Positions 11,418 through 24,300 of a stretch of DNA of 64,000 nt are shown in pieces. The translations under genes and the position numbers were made by a program. Under the pieces are notes generated by a model. That model saw only the letters and a program-made list of their open reading frames with translations. It had not been told where the DNA came from and made no database searches. Position 1 is the first letter of the stretch. Every line of letters begins with the position of its first letter. Source of the stretch: Dermanyssus gallinae (Eukaryota; Arthropoda; Arachnida; Mesostigmata; Dermanyssidae); assembly GCA_003439945.1 (NCBI GenBank), contig QVRM01001795.1, forward strand, positions 1 to 64,000, written 5' to 3'.

Positions 11418-14338
11418 CCAGTCAGCCTTTACGTCATTCCGAAAGCGTAGATAACCGAGATATTCAGCAAATTCACACGTGGACACAGCCAACCCATACA
11501 TGCGATCAATGTGGACGAGTGTTATGAACGTTGCGGGGCCTACGAGCACACACGACGCCGATTCATAGTCCAAATCGTTCCGCACTCACCTATAACAGAA
11601 CAGAGCGTCAGACAAACCAGGCCCCGGCGGATCTCCCACGTAACTTGTCATTCAGCCCTGCACTGAACAACGATGTTCTCCTGCAACTTCTGGCCCAAAC
11701 CCGCAAACACCTTCGGTTGATACGAATAATACCCAGGGGTGTCAGGGAACCATGCGCAGCAGCGTTTGCAAGAGCACTGGGTGACTTCAACCGAAAGAAA
11801 GACGTAACATCATGGGTGAAGCTCTTGCCGATACCAACACTAATCTTTGCCCTTCCGAGACATAAAACTGTTGACTCAAGGCTATGCCAGCTAATCCGAC
11901 GTAACATAAGAAGCCTAGAGAATACTAACCTTAAGATGTATCTCACAGAAGATACATATACAACGCACAGAACGAAAAGCAATAAAGAGCACCGCGTAGG
12001 CCTCGCAGAGCGCAAGCTGGCTGAAGGCGACATACGAGCCGCAGTACGTGCGCTGATGTCTCCTGACGTTATCGCTCCCGTCGACCATAACACAGAGGAG
12101 GAACTTAAGCGCAAGCATCCTCCGCTTGATAATGTTAGCAGTATAATATAGAAGCAATGAATGAGCCTTCAATGGATGACCATAGACCTGTGTCAGACCT
12201 TCTAGTATTGGAGGCAGTGGGATCTTTCGCGCTAGCTTCAGAAGCAGGGCCGGATGGCTTACGGCCACGACACCTAAAAGATATGCTAGACCAAACGATT
12301 CCATCTTCAACAAGATTGTTGGAGGAGCTCAGAGTTCTTATGGAGAACGCAACGAATGGTAGACTACCACCGTTCTGCCTTTCGATCTTTTACGGAGCAA
12401 ACCTTACTGCTCTTCGGAAGAAAACAGGCTCTATACGCCCAGTCGCATGCGGACTGACCTTAAGGAGACTGGCAGCAAAGATAGCTTTGGCCACAAATAA
12501 GAGAGCAATACTCGCAGCGATAAAACCGCACCAGGTCGATGTAGCAGTCAAGGGCGGAGCGGAAGCGGCAGTTCACGCCGCCCGAGCCTACGTTGAAGTA
12601 GAAGGACCTGCCTGCGTAATGGTTAAGCTAGACTTTTGCAAGGCGTTCAATACAATCCGAAGAGATTTGCTTCTGTGGAAAGTAGAACAGCATGTTCCGG
12701 ACCTACTGCCACTGGTCTGGCAAAGCTACAAAGAGGCCTCACTGCTATCCTGGGATACGATGACGCCTATCGTTTCAGAAAATGGAGTTCAACAGGGAGT
12801 CCCGTTAGGACCCGCGCTTTTTAGCCTTGGTATATCAGGCCTGGTCGCCCAAATGCAAAGCCCGTTTAACGTTTGGTACCTAGACGACGGAACACTCGGA
12901 GGACCGGCAGATATCGTAGCATCGGACATACGCCAAATTAAATAATTTCAACAATAAGGAGGCCTAACTCTTAATACAGAAATATGCGAAGTAACTGCTT
13001 TCGGTGGATCCCACGAAGACAGAGCACGCGCAATGACCACAATATTAGAGATTCTACCTTCAGCGAGACAAGTAGACAAGGCTGATACGGAGCTACTAGG
13101 GGCCCCATTAGGCAGGCGAAGAATCCCTCAAGTGCCAAACGACCAAACAGCCTTTATCGAGGGCGTATCACCTTTGCGCAAGCGAATGCATCCACAAGCG
13201 GCAATGTGCCTGTGGAGATACAGCCTGGGAGCACCCCGTTTAAACTACATACTTCGTAGTGCACCGACAGATTTCTGCCCAGATACACTTGAGGCATATG
13301 ATACTTCCACCAGAAAGATCATGAGCAAGGTGCTAAACGTCAAGCTTAACGACGAGATATGGAAGAGGGCAAGTTTACCTATCAAGGAGGGTGGACTTGG
13401 CTTAAGGAGTGCAGTAGACCTGGCTCCAGTATGTTACGCTGCTTCGCTGAACCAGTTCGGATCTCTGTCAGAATCGTTGGTAAGCCACGATGTGCAACAG
13501 CTAATTCACAAACATAAGGTGGAAGCTGAATGTAAAATCAGGATACAATTGGACCCCGGCCCGTTGGAAGAACATCAGCGCAAACTAGACGGATATAGTA
13601 GCAGAAAGTGAGCAGGAGACATCCAAGACTCTTTGCGTACGCGCCGTGAACAGGCGGTTTTCCGAGCCGCCAGAGATATTTCTATTGGAGGCTGGCTTAA
13701 CGCCCTGCCATTTAGGCACCATGCTGGACCCAACCACTTTTCGCATGGCTGCCGCTATCAGGATAGGAGCTCCAATTTGCGAACCCTTTTCTTGCGCAGC
13801 ATGGGGAAATGAGGTCGATGCCTACGGTCTACACCCACTGAGCTGTCCAAGAAGCTCTGGAAGGATTTCACGGCACATGGAGTTAAATGAAATCATCAAA
13901 AGAGCTCTTAGGAAGGCAAGGTTGCCAGCAAAACTAGAACCACGGGGCCTCGGACAAGACAACGACAAAAGACCTGACGGCGTGACCATACCATTATGGT
14001 CTCACGGCAAGTGCTTGGCCTGGGATGCTACAAAGTCCTGCACAGTGGCTCCATCGTATCTCAGCCATAGCTCTGCTAGCACAGGATGGGTAGCAGAGCA
14101 AGCCGAACAGGAAAAGAGACGCAAATACGCAGACCTTGAAAACAGTTTTCACTTCGCACCGGTGGCTATGGAAACATTAGGACCCATCAGCAGTGGAACA
14201 GCAAAATTCATTCGGGATCTGGCCAGAAGAATGGTAGCAACACCGGGGGACGAGCGCGAAAGCGAATATCTAAGACAGCTTCTGTCTCTCGCGGTGTGTA
14301 GAGGCAATGCCGCTTCTATAATCGGCGCCATGAGATGA
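11414..14338 (+). pseudogene. LINE copy B ORF2: C2H2 finger, reverse transcriptase, restriction-like endonuclease (broken)
   Basis: The frame opens at ATG 11414 inside the ORF1 stop. A C2H2 finger (CDQCGRVL, stop, TLRGLRAHTTPIH) spans about 11,495-11,560 and is cut by TGA at 11525. A linker with IIPRGVREPCAAAFARAL follows. Reverse transcriptase covers roughly 12,160-13,000: motif A KLDFCKAFNTIRRD, then QQGVPLGPALFSLG, then WYLDDGTLGG with both Asp present. The thumb continues to 13,611. The C-terminal part has a CCHC-like knuckle in which the second Cys is Trp (SCAAWGNEV), then RPDGVTIPLW and LAWDAT of the PD-(D/E)XK-type endonuclease. Breaks are TGA 11525, a frameshift near 12,130-12,157, TAA 12943, TAA 12955, TGA 13609 and a frameshift near 13,710. 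Confidence 0.85.
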
Positions 14339-14414
14339 GCAGCTAAATACGTGCTTGAATCGACGCGACACGTTCTGACCTCACAACTGTACTCTGATAA
14401 CACAATTACGAATT

Positions 14415-14415
14415 A

Positions 14416-14508
<93 letters not shown>
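14415..14508. repeat. (TAA)n array between LINE copies B and C
   Basis: About 94 bases of near-perfect TAA join the 3' UTR of copy B to the truncated 5' end of copy C. It can be read as the tail of B, the target of C, or both. Confidence 0.97.
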
Positions 14509-17355
14509 CACTGTGGTCTAGCTGTACGATCTTCTAAGGGTCTGAAAATTCATATAACACGTAAACACTCTCTAGCTCCTAGTCGAAACCCCCGTACGGA
14601 TAATATTCCGGGACCGAGTAACCAGGCAATCATTACATCTAACACCGATACCCAACCTGACTCGAAATTATTAGTACAAGTCTTATCACATGCTCGCAGA
14701 AGTTTAAGACTTGCCAGAATCATACCGCGTGGGGCTAGAGAAATATGTGCCACAGCATACACGACAGCATTAAGCAACTTTAATACAAAACTCGATCTGC
14801 AAAGTTGGAATAATCTTATGATGCTTCCATCATTGATGTTTACACTACCTCGCCAAAAAGTTCAAGAGAAAACACTAACTAAAATTATTAAAAGTAATGT
14901 AGCAGAAATAAAGTCACGAACACTTCAAAATCTTGCTGATTCGGCCATACCTAGCACAACCGGCAAGAGGTTTCATTTCACCAACGACCAACACAGCGTG
15001 CGCCAAGCAGAGATGAAATTAGCAGAGAGCGATATTCGTTCTGCTGCTCGGACGCTACTGTCCTCAGACACATTGGCACCACACGATGAACATACCGAGT
15101 TTGAGCTACGGAGCAAACACCCAGTCACTCCACCCGGGTGTCAAGAACACTTAGACCTGCTGCAACAACCGGCCATTCTAGACCTGGATAGAATTGAAGG
15201 ATCTCTCGTTTTTGAGACGATTCGGTCTTTTCCTTTTGCAAGTGGAGCCGGTTTAGACGGCCTACGGCCTCGACATCTTCGGGACATGCTTAGCCAGACG
15301 ATCCCATCTTCGGAGCGTCTACTGGACGAACTGGGAATTTTTATGGCTAGAGTGCTCAATGGGGCTTTGCCATCGTTCTGCCAGCGCGTCTTCTACGGTG
15401 CAAGTTTAACAGCCCTCCGAAAGAAGGATAATACCATTAGGCCCATAGCATGCGGACTAACTCTACGAAGAATGGCTTCAAAGATTGCGATGGCTATGAA
15501 CAAACAGGCTATTGTTGCTGCGGTTTCACCCCATCAAATGGGTGTTGCTATTAGAGGAGGAGCAGAGGCTACTGTACACGCCACACGCGCTTTTCTGGAA
15601 TCGGAAGGTCCGACAAAAGTACTAGTCAAACTAGACTTTCAAAACGCGTTTAACACAATAAGAAGGGACAAAATTTTCGACGAAGTAAAGAGAAAAGCGT
15701 CACGACTCTATCCGATGATATGGCAGGCTTATAGAGATTTCTCAATCCTCGCGTGGAACACAGATACGATCATAGAGTCGCAAACTGGCATTCAGCAGGG
15801 AGACCCATTGGGACCAGCTCTGTTCTGCCTCGGCATTTCTGATCTGGTGTCTAGCCTACAGAGCCCTTTCAATGTCTGGTACCTAGACGACGCTGTCTTG
15901 GGAGGTCCCGCAAATGTCGTGGCAAGAGATTTGCAGGCTATATTGAATTTCGAGGAACCGGGAGGACTGACCCTCAACGCGGCCAAGTGCGAGGTTTTAG
16001 CTGTCGGAGGCACATCTCAAGATCAAGCGCAGGCTATACAAACAATCATGGAAGCACTTCCTGGGATATCTCGTGTAACTCAGGATAACCTAGATGTTCT
16101 AGGTTCTCCTGTAATGCTCGAAGGAATTCCACGCGCTCTTGATGCTAAACGAAAGACCCTGGTAAAGATTCGCCCACGACTGACAAGTATGCACCCGCAG
16201 GTGGCTCTCTGCCTTTGGAGACACAGTCTTGGTTCACCAAGATTTGTCTACCTGCTACGAACTTGCCAGACTCTAAAACACATGGAAGGTCTTGCAGCCT
16301 ACGACGAGACTACTAGAGACATTCTAAGTGAGATACTAAACATCAACTTAGAAGGAAACATGTGGCAGAGAGCTAGCCTCCCTATCGGCAACGGAGGTCT
16401 TGGAATAAGAAGAGCTACAGATCTAGCTGCAGTGTGCTACGCTGCTTCCCTGAATCAATTTGGCTCCCTGGCGGAATCACTCATCGGCGAAGAAGCAAAG
16501 CTTGAATTAAAAAAGGCAACTATGGCAGCAGACACCACAATCAGGATTCAACTTGATCCCGGCCCTTTGGAAGAGCATGTGAGTTAAAAACTTCTTGACG
16601 CTTACAAAACTAAGAAATCCGCACGAGATATAACAAATAGCCTAACATCAGCAAGAGAGCGTGCCGTCTTTCTAGCGGCTCAAGATCCCTTCAGCGGGGG
16701 CTGGCTTCAAGCGCTGCCCTCCCGTCAGCTTGGCACCATGCTGGACCCAAACTCCTTGCGCATGGTGTCAGCTCTTAGAATAGGCGCCCCCGTCTGCCAG
16801 CCCTTTCCTTGCCTGCCATGCGGCCAACCTGTCGACTCTGACGGCCTACACCCGTTAAGCTGTCTGAAAAGTCCCGGCAGACTCACAAGACACGCTGAAC
16901 TCAACGCCATAGTACGAAGAGCTCTTAGAAGGGCAGGGATACCATCGACACCCGAGCCGAAGGGTCTTAATGGCAGCAATGAGCTGCGACCTGACGGGGT
17001 CACCATCCCGCTATGGCCACACGGGAAAAGCCTTGTATGGGATGTTACGGTTTCATGCACGGCGGCCTTGTCGTATATATGTCACAGCGGAGTCGAATCT
17101 GGATGGGTAGCAGAGCGCGCGGATTCTGAAAAACGAAAGAAGTATCTCGAGCTACCAAGAAGCTATCACTTTGTGCCCATTACATTGGAGACACTTGGCC
17201 CTATCAGCACAGGTACAGCGAAAATCCTGAAAGATATCGGAAAACGCATAGAAGACGTTACGGGTGATCGACGCGAGGCCATGTTTTTGAGACAGATGAT
17301 GTCATTGGCCGTTTGTAGAGGGAACGTGGCTTCAATCATAGGCGCAATGAAATGA
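14509..17355 (+). pseudogene. LINE copy C ORF2, 5'-truncated, one nonsense codon
   Basis: One reading frame runs from inside the TAA array to TGA 17353-17355 with a single interruption, TAA at 16585-16587, giving about 949 codons. It starts at the second Cys of the C2H2 finger (CGLAVRSSKGLKIHITRKH), so everything upstream is missing. Domains in order: linker with IIPRGAREICATAY; reverse transcriptase with KLDFQNAFNTIRRD, QQGDPLGPALFCLG and WYLDDAVLGG; thumb; then, after the nonsense codon, a complete CX2CX9HX3C knuckle (CLPCGQPVDSDGLHPLSC); and the endonuclease core RPDGVTIPLW ... LVWDVT, followed by AERADSEKRKKY. The product would copy element RNA at a nicked target. Apart from the truncation and one stop it is well preserved and looks younger than A and B. 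Confidence 0.9.
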
Positions 17356-17420
17356 AAAGGGAACAAAGCAGACCTGGCTCGTTCTAAACGTTCATACCTC
17401 ACAATTGTTACAACTGAATG
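17356..17420 (+). other. 3' UTR of LINE copy C
   Basis: About 65 bases separate the ORF2 stop from the TAA array. The segment CATACCTCACAATTGT and the following ACTGAATGATAAT are shared, with a few changes, by the copies ending near 3,010 and 42,410. A looser version, ACCTCACAACTGT, occurs in copy B. A conserved 3' end next to the repeat is what the element's own reverse transcriptase would be expected to recognise. Confidence 0.75.
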
Positions 17421-18838
<1,418 letters not shown>

Positions 18839-19128
18839 GCGGCGGTGGCTTAGGCGGCTAACGCACCGTTTGAAACGGGGCGGTGCCACGGCAACCATGA
18901 TTAGCAAAAACAATTGCAAGTTCGAGCCCCGGCCTTGCTGGTTATATTTGTTGGACGTGGTTGTCATTGCCCTGCTGCTGCTACATACCTCTGCTGAAGA
19001 AAGCCTATATATAATTCCAGTAACGAGAACGCGATGATGATAGACGCATTTAGACGATATCGTGCCACAGGCAACTTATTCCATTACGAGCGTCTAAAAT
19101 GTGGTTGTCAGAGCGTTAAAAAATTTAC
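18839..19128 (+). mobile_element. tRNA-derived SINE, family 1 (copy 2)
   Basis: The 5' part has GGTGGCTTAGGCGGC at 18843-18857 (A-box-like) and AAGTTCGAGCCCC at about 18918-18930 (B-box-like), the spacing expected of an internal pol III promoter. A non-tRNA body follows, including GGTTGTCATTGCCCTGC, and the copy ends in a short A run near 19,120. It is the same family as the minus-strand copy at 4.0-4.3 kb but lacks that copy's internal duplication. There is no acceptor-stem pairing that would make it a tRNA gene. Confidence 0.88.
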
Positions 19129-20169
19129 CAGAGGTCCTCGTGACAAACCCTGCTTATAGTCGTTATGGCCATGTGCAGATTTGACCATGCAAGCAAGTGT
19201 GTTGCAAACAGCTTACCGAAGAGCGCTGTCGGCCTGTTGAGGTCGCCACCACCGGCCTTGATTTTTATCGAGCTAGAAACTAGAATATTAAAAATTACTT
19301 GAGTTTAGAGAAACAGAGGCCACCCAACCGCGTCATCCCCTATACAGCTATACTCATTGTGTTTCTCCTTGTGTCTGCTGCAGAAAGGTGATGGTTAAGG
19401 TTATTTAAAACTGCATGTATTCCCATCCAAGAAAGAGATTTTTCCATTTTTTAACGAAGCAAACGGGAAACGGATACAAATATTATCTTCCGTCTCTACT
19501 ACGATATGTCTGTAGTACTACCATTTTAGTTAAATGCCGTTGAATGATAACCGTATTAAATTCTCGGATTGGAAACTTAGGTATAACCTGGTACAATATA
19601 TATAAATATGAGCACGACTGGCATTTGATGCACATGCGTTAAAAGCTTTACGGAGTCTCTCGACCTCTATACTATTGAACAACGTTCCAAAGCGGTATCC
19701 CTAAATTAATCTCAGTAATAATAATAATTATTATTAGTACCTTTAATCAATTTGCTTTGTGTGGCTACAGAGCTCTGTACTTGCGGTAAGCGTTTTTCAT
19801 TTGTTCATGCATATTGTGTTGTTAGTATTTTTTCGACGTTTGGTTTACCATCCATAGGCTCACGTACTCACTGTATTTGCGCAGCTTAAACTGAAAACCA
19901 TCTCCAGAAGAAAAAAACGCGTTAGTTCACTGCAATATCATCATTCTAGATGACGATGGCAAACCCAAATCAGTTGAAGAATTTGCCATCGATTGAGTTC
20001 TCGTGAGAGTATGCGTGCGGTGATCGCAGAGAACGCAGATGTTCGGTGCATTGAATATGCGTAAGTTTCATCGTTTATTTTGCAGCAACAGCCAAGATTC
20101 CTCAATCTTCCTGTATCGTGGCATTCGGTCGTCGTTCAGTGGCTTGATTCGCATAATATTGCAGTCACG

Positions 20170-20223
<54 letters not shown>

Positions 20224-20932
20224 GGGGATAGGGGGAGAGAAGGAGAGAGAAAGCACGAGAGATGATAGAGAGGATGGATCCAGGTACGAAAAAAGCGCGT
20301 CCAAATTCATGATAGAGAACGTAGAAGGTTGTTTGTCTGTCAAGCCTGAATAACAGGCTGGTAAACAGATCAGCCGTTAGAGCAGTGATAACCTAGTTGC
20401 TTAGTCGCCACCGACTAAGGGGACGACACTAAGTATTCGAGCGTGCGACGGCGGCGATAGCGTCCTGGGTACAAATTAGACGGTTCCCATCACTGAAAAG
20501 TGGAATAAGCAGCTTCCAGGGGACGTTTCGGATTCTTCTGCTCCTCACCTTCACCGGGATCATCCATGACGCCATCAGTCTCAGCAGCATATCTTCTACT
20601 ATTGCTTCTACTGTTGTGGCTCTTCCTTTTCCCATTAGCTGATAGCTGCTTGTTGAGTGGCGGGGTTTCGACCGATAAAAAAATTGAAATGTTTGGTGTC
20701 CGACGTCATCATGCTGGCCATGTTGGTTGTCGATCATACCTGTTTCTTCCAGCGTTAATCAGAGAGCCAGTCGTGAGCCAGGTATCACGTGCGTTTACGT
20801 GCCAAGGAAATGCGATGATTGCGACGTGGATTTTTGAATGTATACGTCTATTACCTCACAGACATCAGGAACACTGGCATGGGGGACAGGGGGGTGAGTA
20901 CATTGACAGACTTGGTTAATTCAGAGTAAGTC
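19129..20932. other. anonymous intergenic DNA
   Basis: I recognise no element apart from a TA tract running into a GA tract at about 20,177-20,232. The plus frame at 20566-20919 begins with a leucine-rich stretch that could resemble a signal peptide, but it has no domain I know and no supporting context. Confidence 0.45.
20177..20232. repeat. (TA)n-(GA)n compound microsatellite
   Basis: An alternating TA tract passes directly into GA repeats and then G-rich, GA-like sequence. Confidence 0.95.
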
Positions 20933-22290
20933 AATCATCATCATCATCAGGTTGTTTTATTGACATGCTCTTTTACAGGCAATCTGTCACAATTTATGTC
21001 AAAGTCATATTTCATTAAAAATACCTATCGTTGGATCACCTGCATCTGTCAAGTGTAATCACAATGTTATATACACACACAAACCTATATAATCTAATCT
21101 TGCACAGTGTCGACATTTTACTGATTTAAAAACTAAGAACAATTGTTTTCAGCATTTAATTCCTTTGTTACACGTCTTCTAAAAACACCGACCCGCTCCG
21201 TATTTCGGAGGTCTTGCGAGAGCCCGTTCCATACTTTTGGCAGCATGCAGGCTAGAGAATGCTGTGTTAAGGTCAACCTGCATCTGGGAACCCTAAGTTG
21301 GCCCTCATATCGCTGAGACCTGAAGGGGGTGAGTTGAAATTCGAATTCGCAACCTAAAGGGAGTTTGCCTTTAACCACCTTATGGGCAAGCACGGCTAAA
21401 TTTAATCGTGCCAGCTGATCGAGTTTGAGTAGTCCGAGTCTGCCGTACCATGGCGACACGTCGTTCCGACGAGACAGAGCAGTAATGGCTCGCACCGCAT
21501 TGTTCTGTATCACTCGCAACGAGTGCAGGGTTCCCGAGTAGGTTGCGCCCCAAATAGTGATTCCGTAGGTGAGAATCGATTCCAGGAGCGCCCTGTATAC
21601 AAGGACCAGAACAATGCGGGAGACCTTGGCCTTCCTCAGACGGGCCAGCGATGCCACCACAGCACAGCAGACCCTGACGCTCGACCGAACGTGACTTTCC
21701 CATTTCATGTTCTCATGAAGCGTGATACCGAGACATTTTACTTCTCGACTCAGAGGGACACCTGCACCGCCCACTTGAAGGGATATATTACCTGTGTCCA
21801 GTTTCAGCCTCGATGCCCGCTGAGGTGTGTGAAACAAGACGACTTTCGTCTTAGTCGGATTCACGACAAGGCCAAACCGTTTAAAATATGAAATTGCCGT
21901 TTCAATGCCGGTTTCCACATGCCTAAGATTAACTTGACCGTTTGATAGCTGAGCAGGTGAGATGCGGAACAGCAGAGTTGTATCATCCGCATATACCACT
22001 GGTCGACACTCTATATTCCTTTCAATGCCACGCAAGACGAAATGTATGTAGATTATGAATATAAAGGGGCCAAGAACCGACCCCTGGGGAGTTCCAATCG
22101 AGACAGTCCCAGGGGTGGAGCTCAAACCCCCACCGACACAAACTGCTTACGTCCGCCTAGGTACGATTTAAACCAGGCAGTTACACCTGGTGCGCAACCC
22201 ATTTCTCGCAGCATCTTAAAAAATATAGAGTGGTCAAAACAGTCAAAGGCCTTCGCTACGTCAAGGAATGCGCCGAGACACATTTAGGCT
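20933..22290 (-). pseudogene. 5'-truncated LINE reverse transcriptase (CR1/Jockey-group), with (TGA)n tail
   Basis: On the minus strand the frame begins near 22,250 with LDVAKAFDCFDHS, the reverse-transcriptase motif A region, followed by WFKSYLGGRKQFVSV. A TGA near 22,130 interrupts it. A long open frame (22125-21133) then carries IGTPQGSVLGPFIFIIY and VVYADDTTLLF with an intact YADD box, followed by the thumb region (LGITLHENMKWESHV, RALLESILTYGITIWG) and an ordinary LINE C-terminus. A 3' UTR of about 180 bases ends in (TGA)n on the minus strand (TCA at 20,936-20,949). All endonuclease sequence is missing, as expected from 5' truncation. Clade assignment is tentative. Confidence 0.85.
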
Positions 22291-24140
22291 GGGACAACGA
22301 TACTTGATTATTAATATTTTTTTTTGAGCAAGTGAAACGGATTTAGCCTCAGAGCCTATCCATATGCCATCGTTTACGGTAGCTTGATTATTATTATTAT
22401 TATTATAAACACCCAGGTTGGGTAAATTATAAACAAATACATCGGCCCACCTCACCGGATCTCCCCTCATCTTGCGAGTTCATCTATTGACTGAACTGCG
22501 GGATACTTGATTATTGAGTATCGTATGGGACAAGTCCAAAGGATTCATGACGAAGAGGACCTGACAAATGACGCGCCGTCCAGGTCTGCTCGAAAGGTAA
22601 CGAATCAACCGTCACTTCGCGTCACCGCGAATAAGCGCGACTGCTTGTACTCCGAGCATGAACTTGTATTTGTCTCACTGCGTACGAGAACAGCTTGGTG
22701 CGTGAAGTAGGCGAGTGTTGTTCCGCAAAGGCGTTGGCGCCAAGTATGCCAGTGGTGCCACAGCTGACAGTTGCCGCTCAATGAAGCGAATGAACGTCAC
22801 CTCAAACCCTGTTGTGCTAAAATGCCTTTGGACGTGGGCTCTAAGCAATGCTTTTACCGGCCACGCTGGTATTAGCTTCCTGTCTGCAAGTCACAAAAGA
22901 GTCAAGTGCGAACTCGCGAACATGGCGGGGCAACACTACGGCCTGTCGAGTCCGTGTGACAGGCTCACTTGGATTCATTTGATCCACCACTATTCTTCCT
23001 GAATGCCCCCTGTTGACAGAAAAGAACTGAGCCTTTAGAAAAGAGAACGAAATCTTCTATCAATAAAGACCATGTCCGAGGGAATGGACAGCTGCCACCA
23101 GTGTACGGACAAGATGAAGGCTCTCCTTTGATTCTATTTACGCATTTCCGGTCGCTTAATGGAGTACCTGCTATTGCGAATGCACGTTCTTTGGTACCGC
23201 AAAGAATGTTTTTTTTTACCGTTGAATCATTCGCTCTAAGCTTTTAGATAATGCGCTTCTTCAAAAATGCTGAAAGTTGCTACGCTACTTGGCCTGTACT
23301 TCTTCAACGCGCTTGCTGAAAGACAGCTGTACAGTTCTAGTAATATCAATGCTTATGACGACAAAATGATTAATCATTTTCAACGTATGAAGTACGTAGT
23401 GTATGTCTTGGCAGAACTCTGCTGTGACCAAACTTAAGCAAATTGACTTTACTGCATCTGCAATCGGTCGATTCCGCGATCTACAAACTCCATGCTACTC
23501 ATTAACGACATTAGCTTACAGAGTATGATGCAGCAAGATGCCACAAGCTGTGAAGTACGTATCTTATTCACGACGCTAGCTTTTCAGTTTTGTGACGTTT
23601 CGTTCATCGGGATTTTCCTTGACGTAGACAGCCGCAGACAAGATTTAGTTCGTGACAGAGCCTGGGTTTAGGCCTAGTCCTGCTATGGCATGCTGTTAGC
23701 ATCATTTTTATTCCAATCTTGAAGCTGTACATTAGAAACCACAAGGGTATTTTATTTAGGCGGTTTTATTAGTGTAAACCTGGCGCCGTACCTTTATTAC
23801 CGCAGCTCGTGTGCTTAGCATATTAATATACAGGGTGTCCCTGCATATTTCAGAGGTCTTATAACTCGTTAAAAGAATTCTTTTTTTCAATGAAATGGGG
23901 GCGCATTATGTGGCCGGCCATACACAGGACACAGAAAATATGCAAATGTGAGAGAACGAGTTGCTAAATGGAGAAAGTGAACCTGGCAACATTTTCTTCC
24001 TAAACACACTGAGTACCAGTATGTTTAAACGAAAGTCTGAAAGACATCCAACGTTGGCTAGCAAAATAATATATATATTTTTTTTAATGGAGGTTGGATG
24101 GTTAAGCACCATCTCTTTTTATTGAGACATCTGTGCTCCC
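22291..24140. other. anonymous intergenic DNA
   Basis: Nothing recognisable beyond a short TTA run at about 22,388-22,407 and homopolymer T runs. Plus-strand frames near 22,507-23,002 lack any known motif. Confidence 0.5.
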
Positions 24141-24300
24141 CTTTTTTTCGATCATGATCGATTTTTAGTCCACTCCGGCATTCACATTGTTTAAAGTGGA
24201 AACCATGCAAACCAATTTAGGAGTGGCCGGTCTGGGTCTTGAACCCAGGCCTCCCGAATGCAAGAAAAAGGCTTTTGCCACTAAGCCATCTTGCTCGGTA
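24141..24300 (-). mobile_element. tRNA-derived SINE, family 2 (copy 1)
   Basis: The minus strand reads from ACCGAGCAAGATGGCTTAG (A-box-like) through GGGAGGCCTGGGTTCAAGACCC (B-box-like) to CCGGAGTGGACTAAAAATCG. The same body occurs on the plus strand at 34.37-34.52 kb. The 63.57-63.71 kb copy shares the tRNA-like head. The head resembles tRNA-Gly around GGGAGGCCTGGGTTC, which is an inference from general tRNA knowledge. Confidence 0.85.

Larger units (their letters stand above)
9576..14414 (+). mobile_element. TAA-associated endonuclease LINE, copy B (two-ORF, near full length)
   Basis: A 4.8-kb non-LTR element bounded on both sides by (TAA)n. In order it has a 5' region, a gag-like ORF1 (9688-11417), an ORF2 (11414-14338) with C2H2 finger, reverse transcriptase, CCHC and restriction-like endonuclease, a 3' UTR of about 75 bases, and a TAA tail. 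ORF2 has no apurinic endonuclease domain. The domain order matches the endonuclease-bearing early LINE lineages (R2, R4/Dong, NeSL and relatives). Dong of silkworm is the established precedent for insertion in TAA repeats. The clade is my inference; the YLDD active-site box was not compared with reference families. Both ORFs are broken by stops and frameshifts, so this copy is dead. Confidence 0.85.

Noticed and set aside
14415..14508. CRISPR-like array
   Set aside because: Regular repeats without spacers; they are trinucleotide microsatellites in a eukaryotic context.
20566..20919. Plus-strand ORF with a leucine-rich start that could be a secreted protein
   Set aside because: The leucine run comes from a low-complexity CT-rich stretch. 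A minus-strand frame overlaps it, and there is no recognisable domain or gene context.
24230..24290. tRNA-like sequence with a GGGTTC-type B box, possible tRNA gene
   Set aside because: The same head is repeated at 34.4 and 63.6 kb with a non-tRNA body and A-rich end, and there is no acceptor-stem pairing. It is a SINE.
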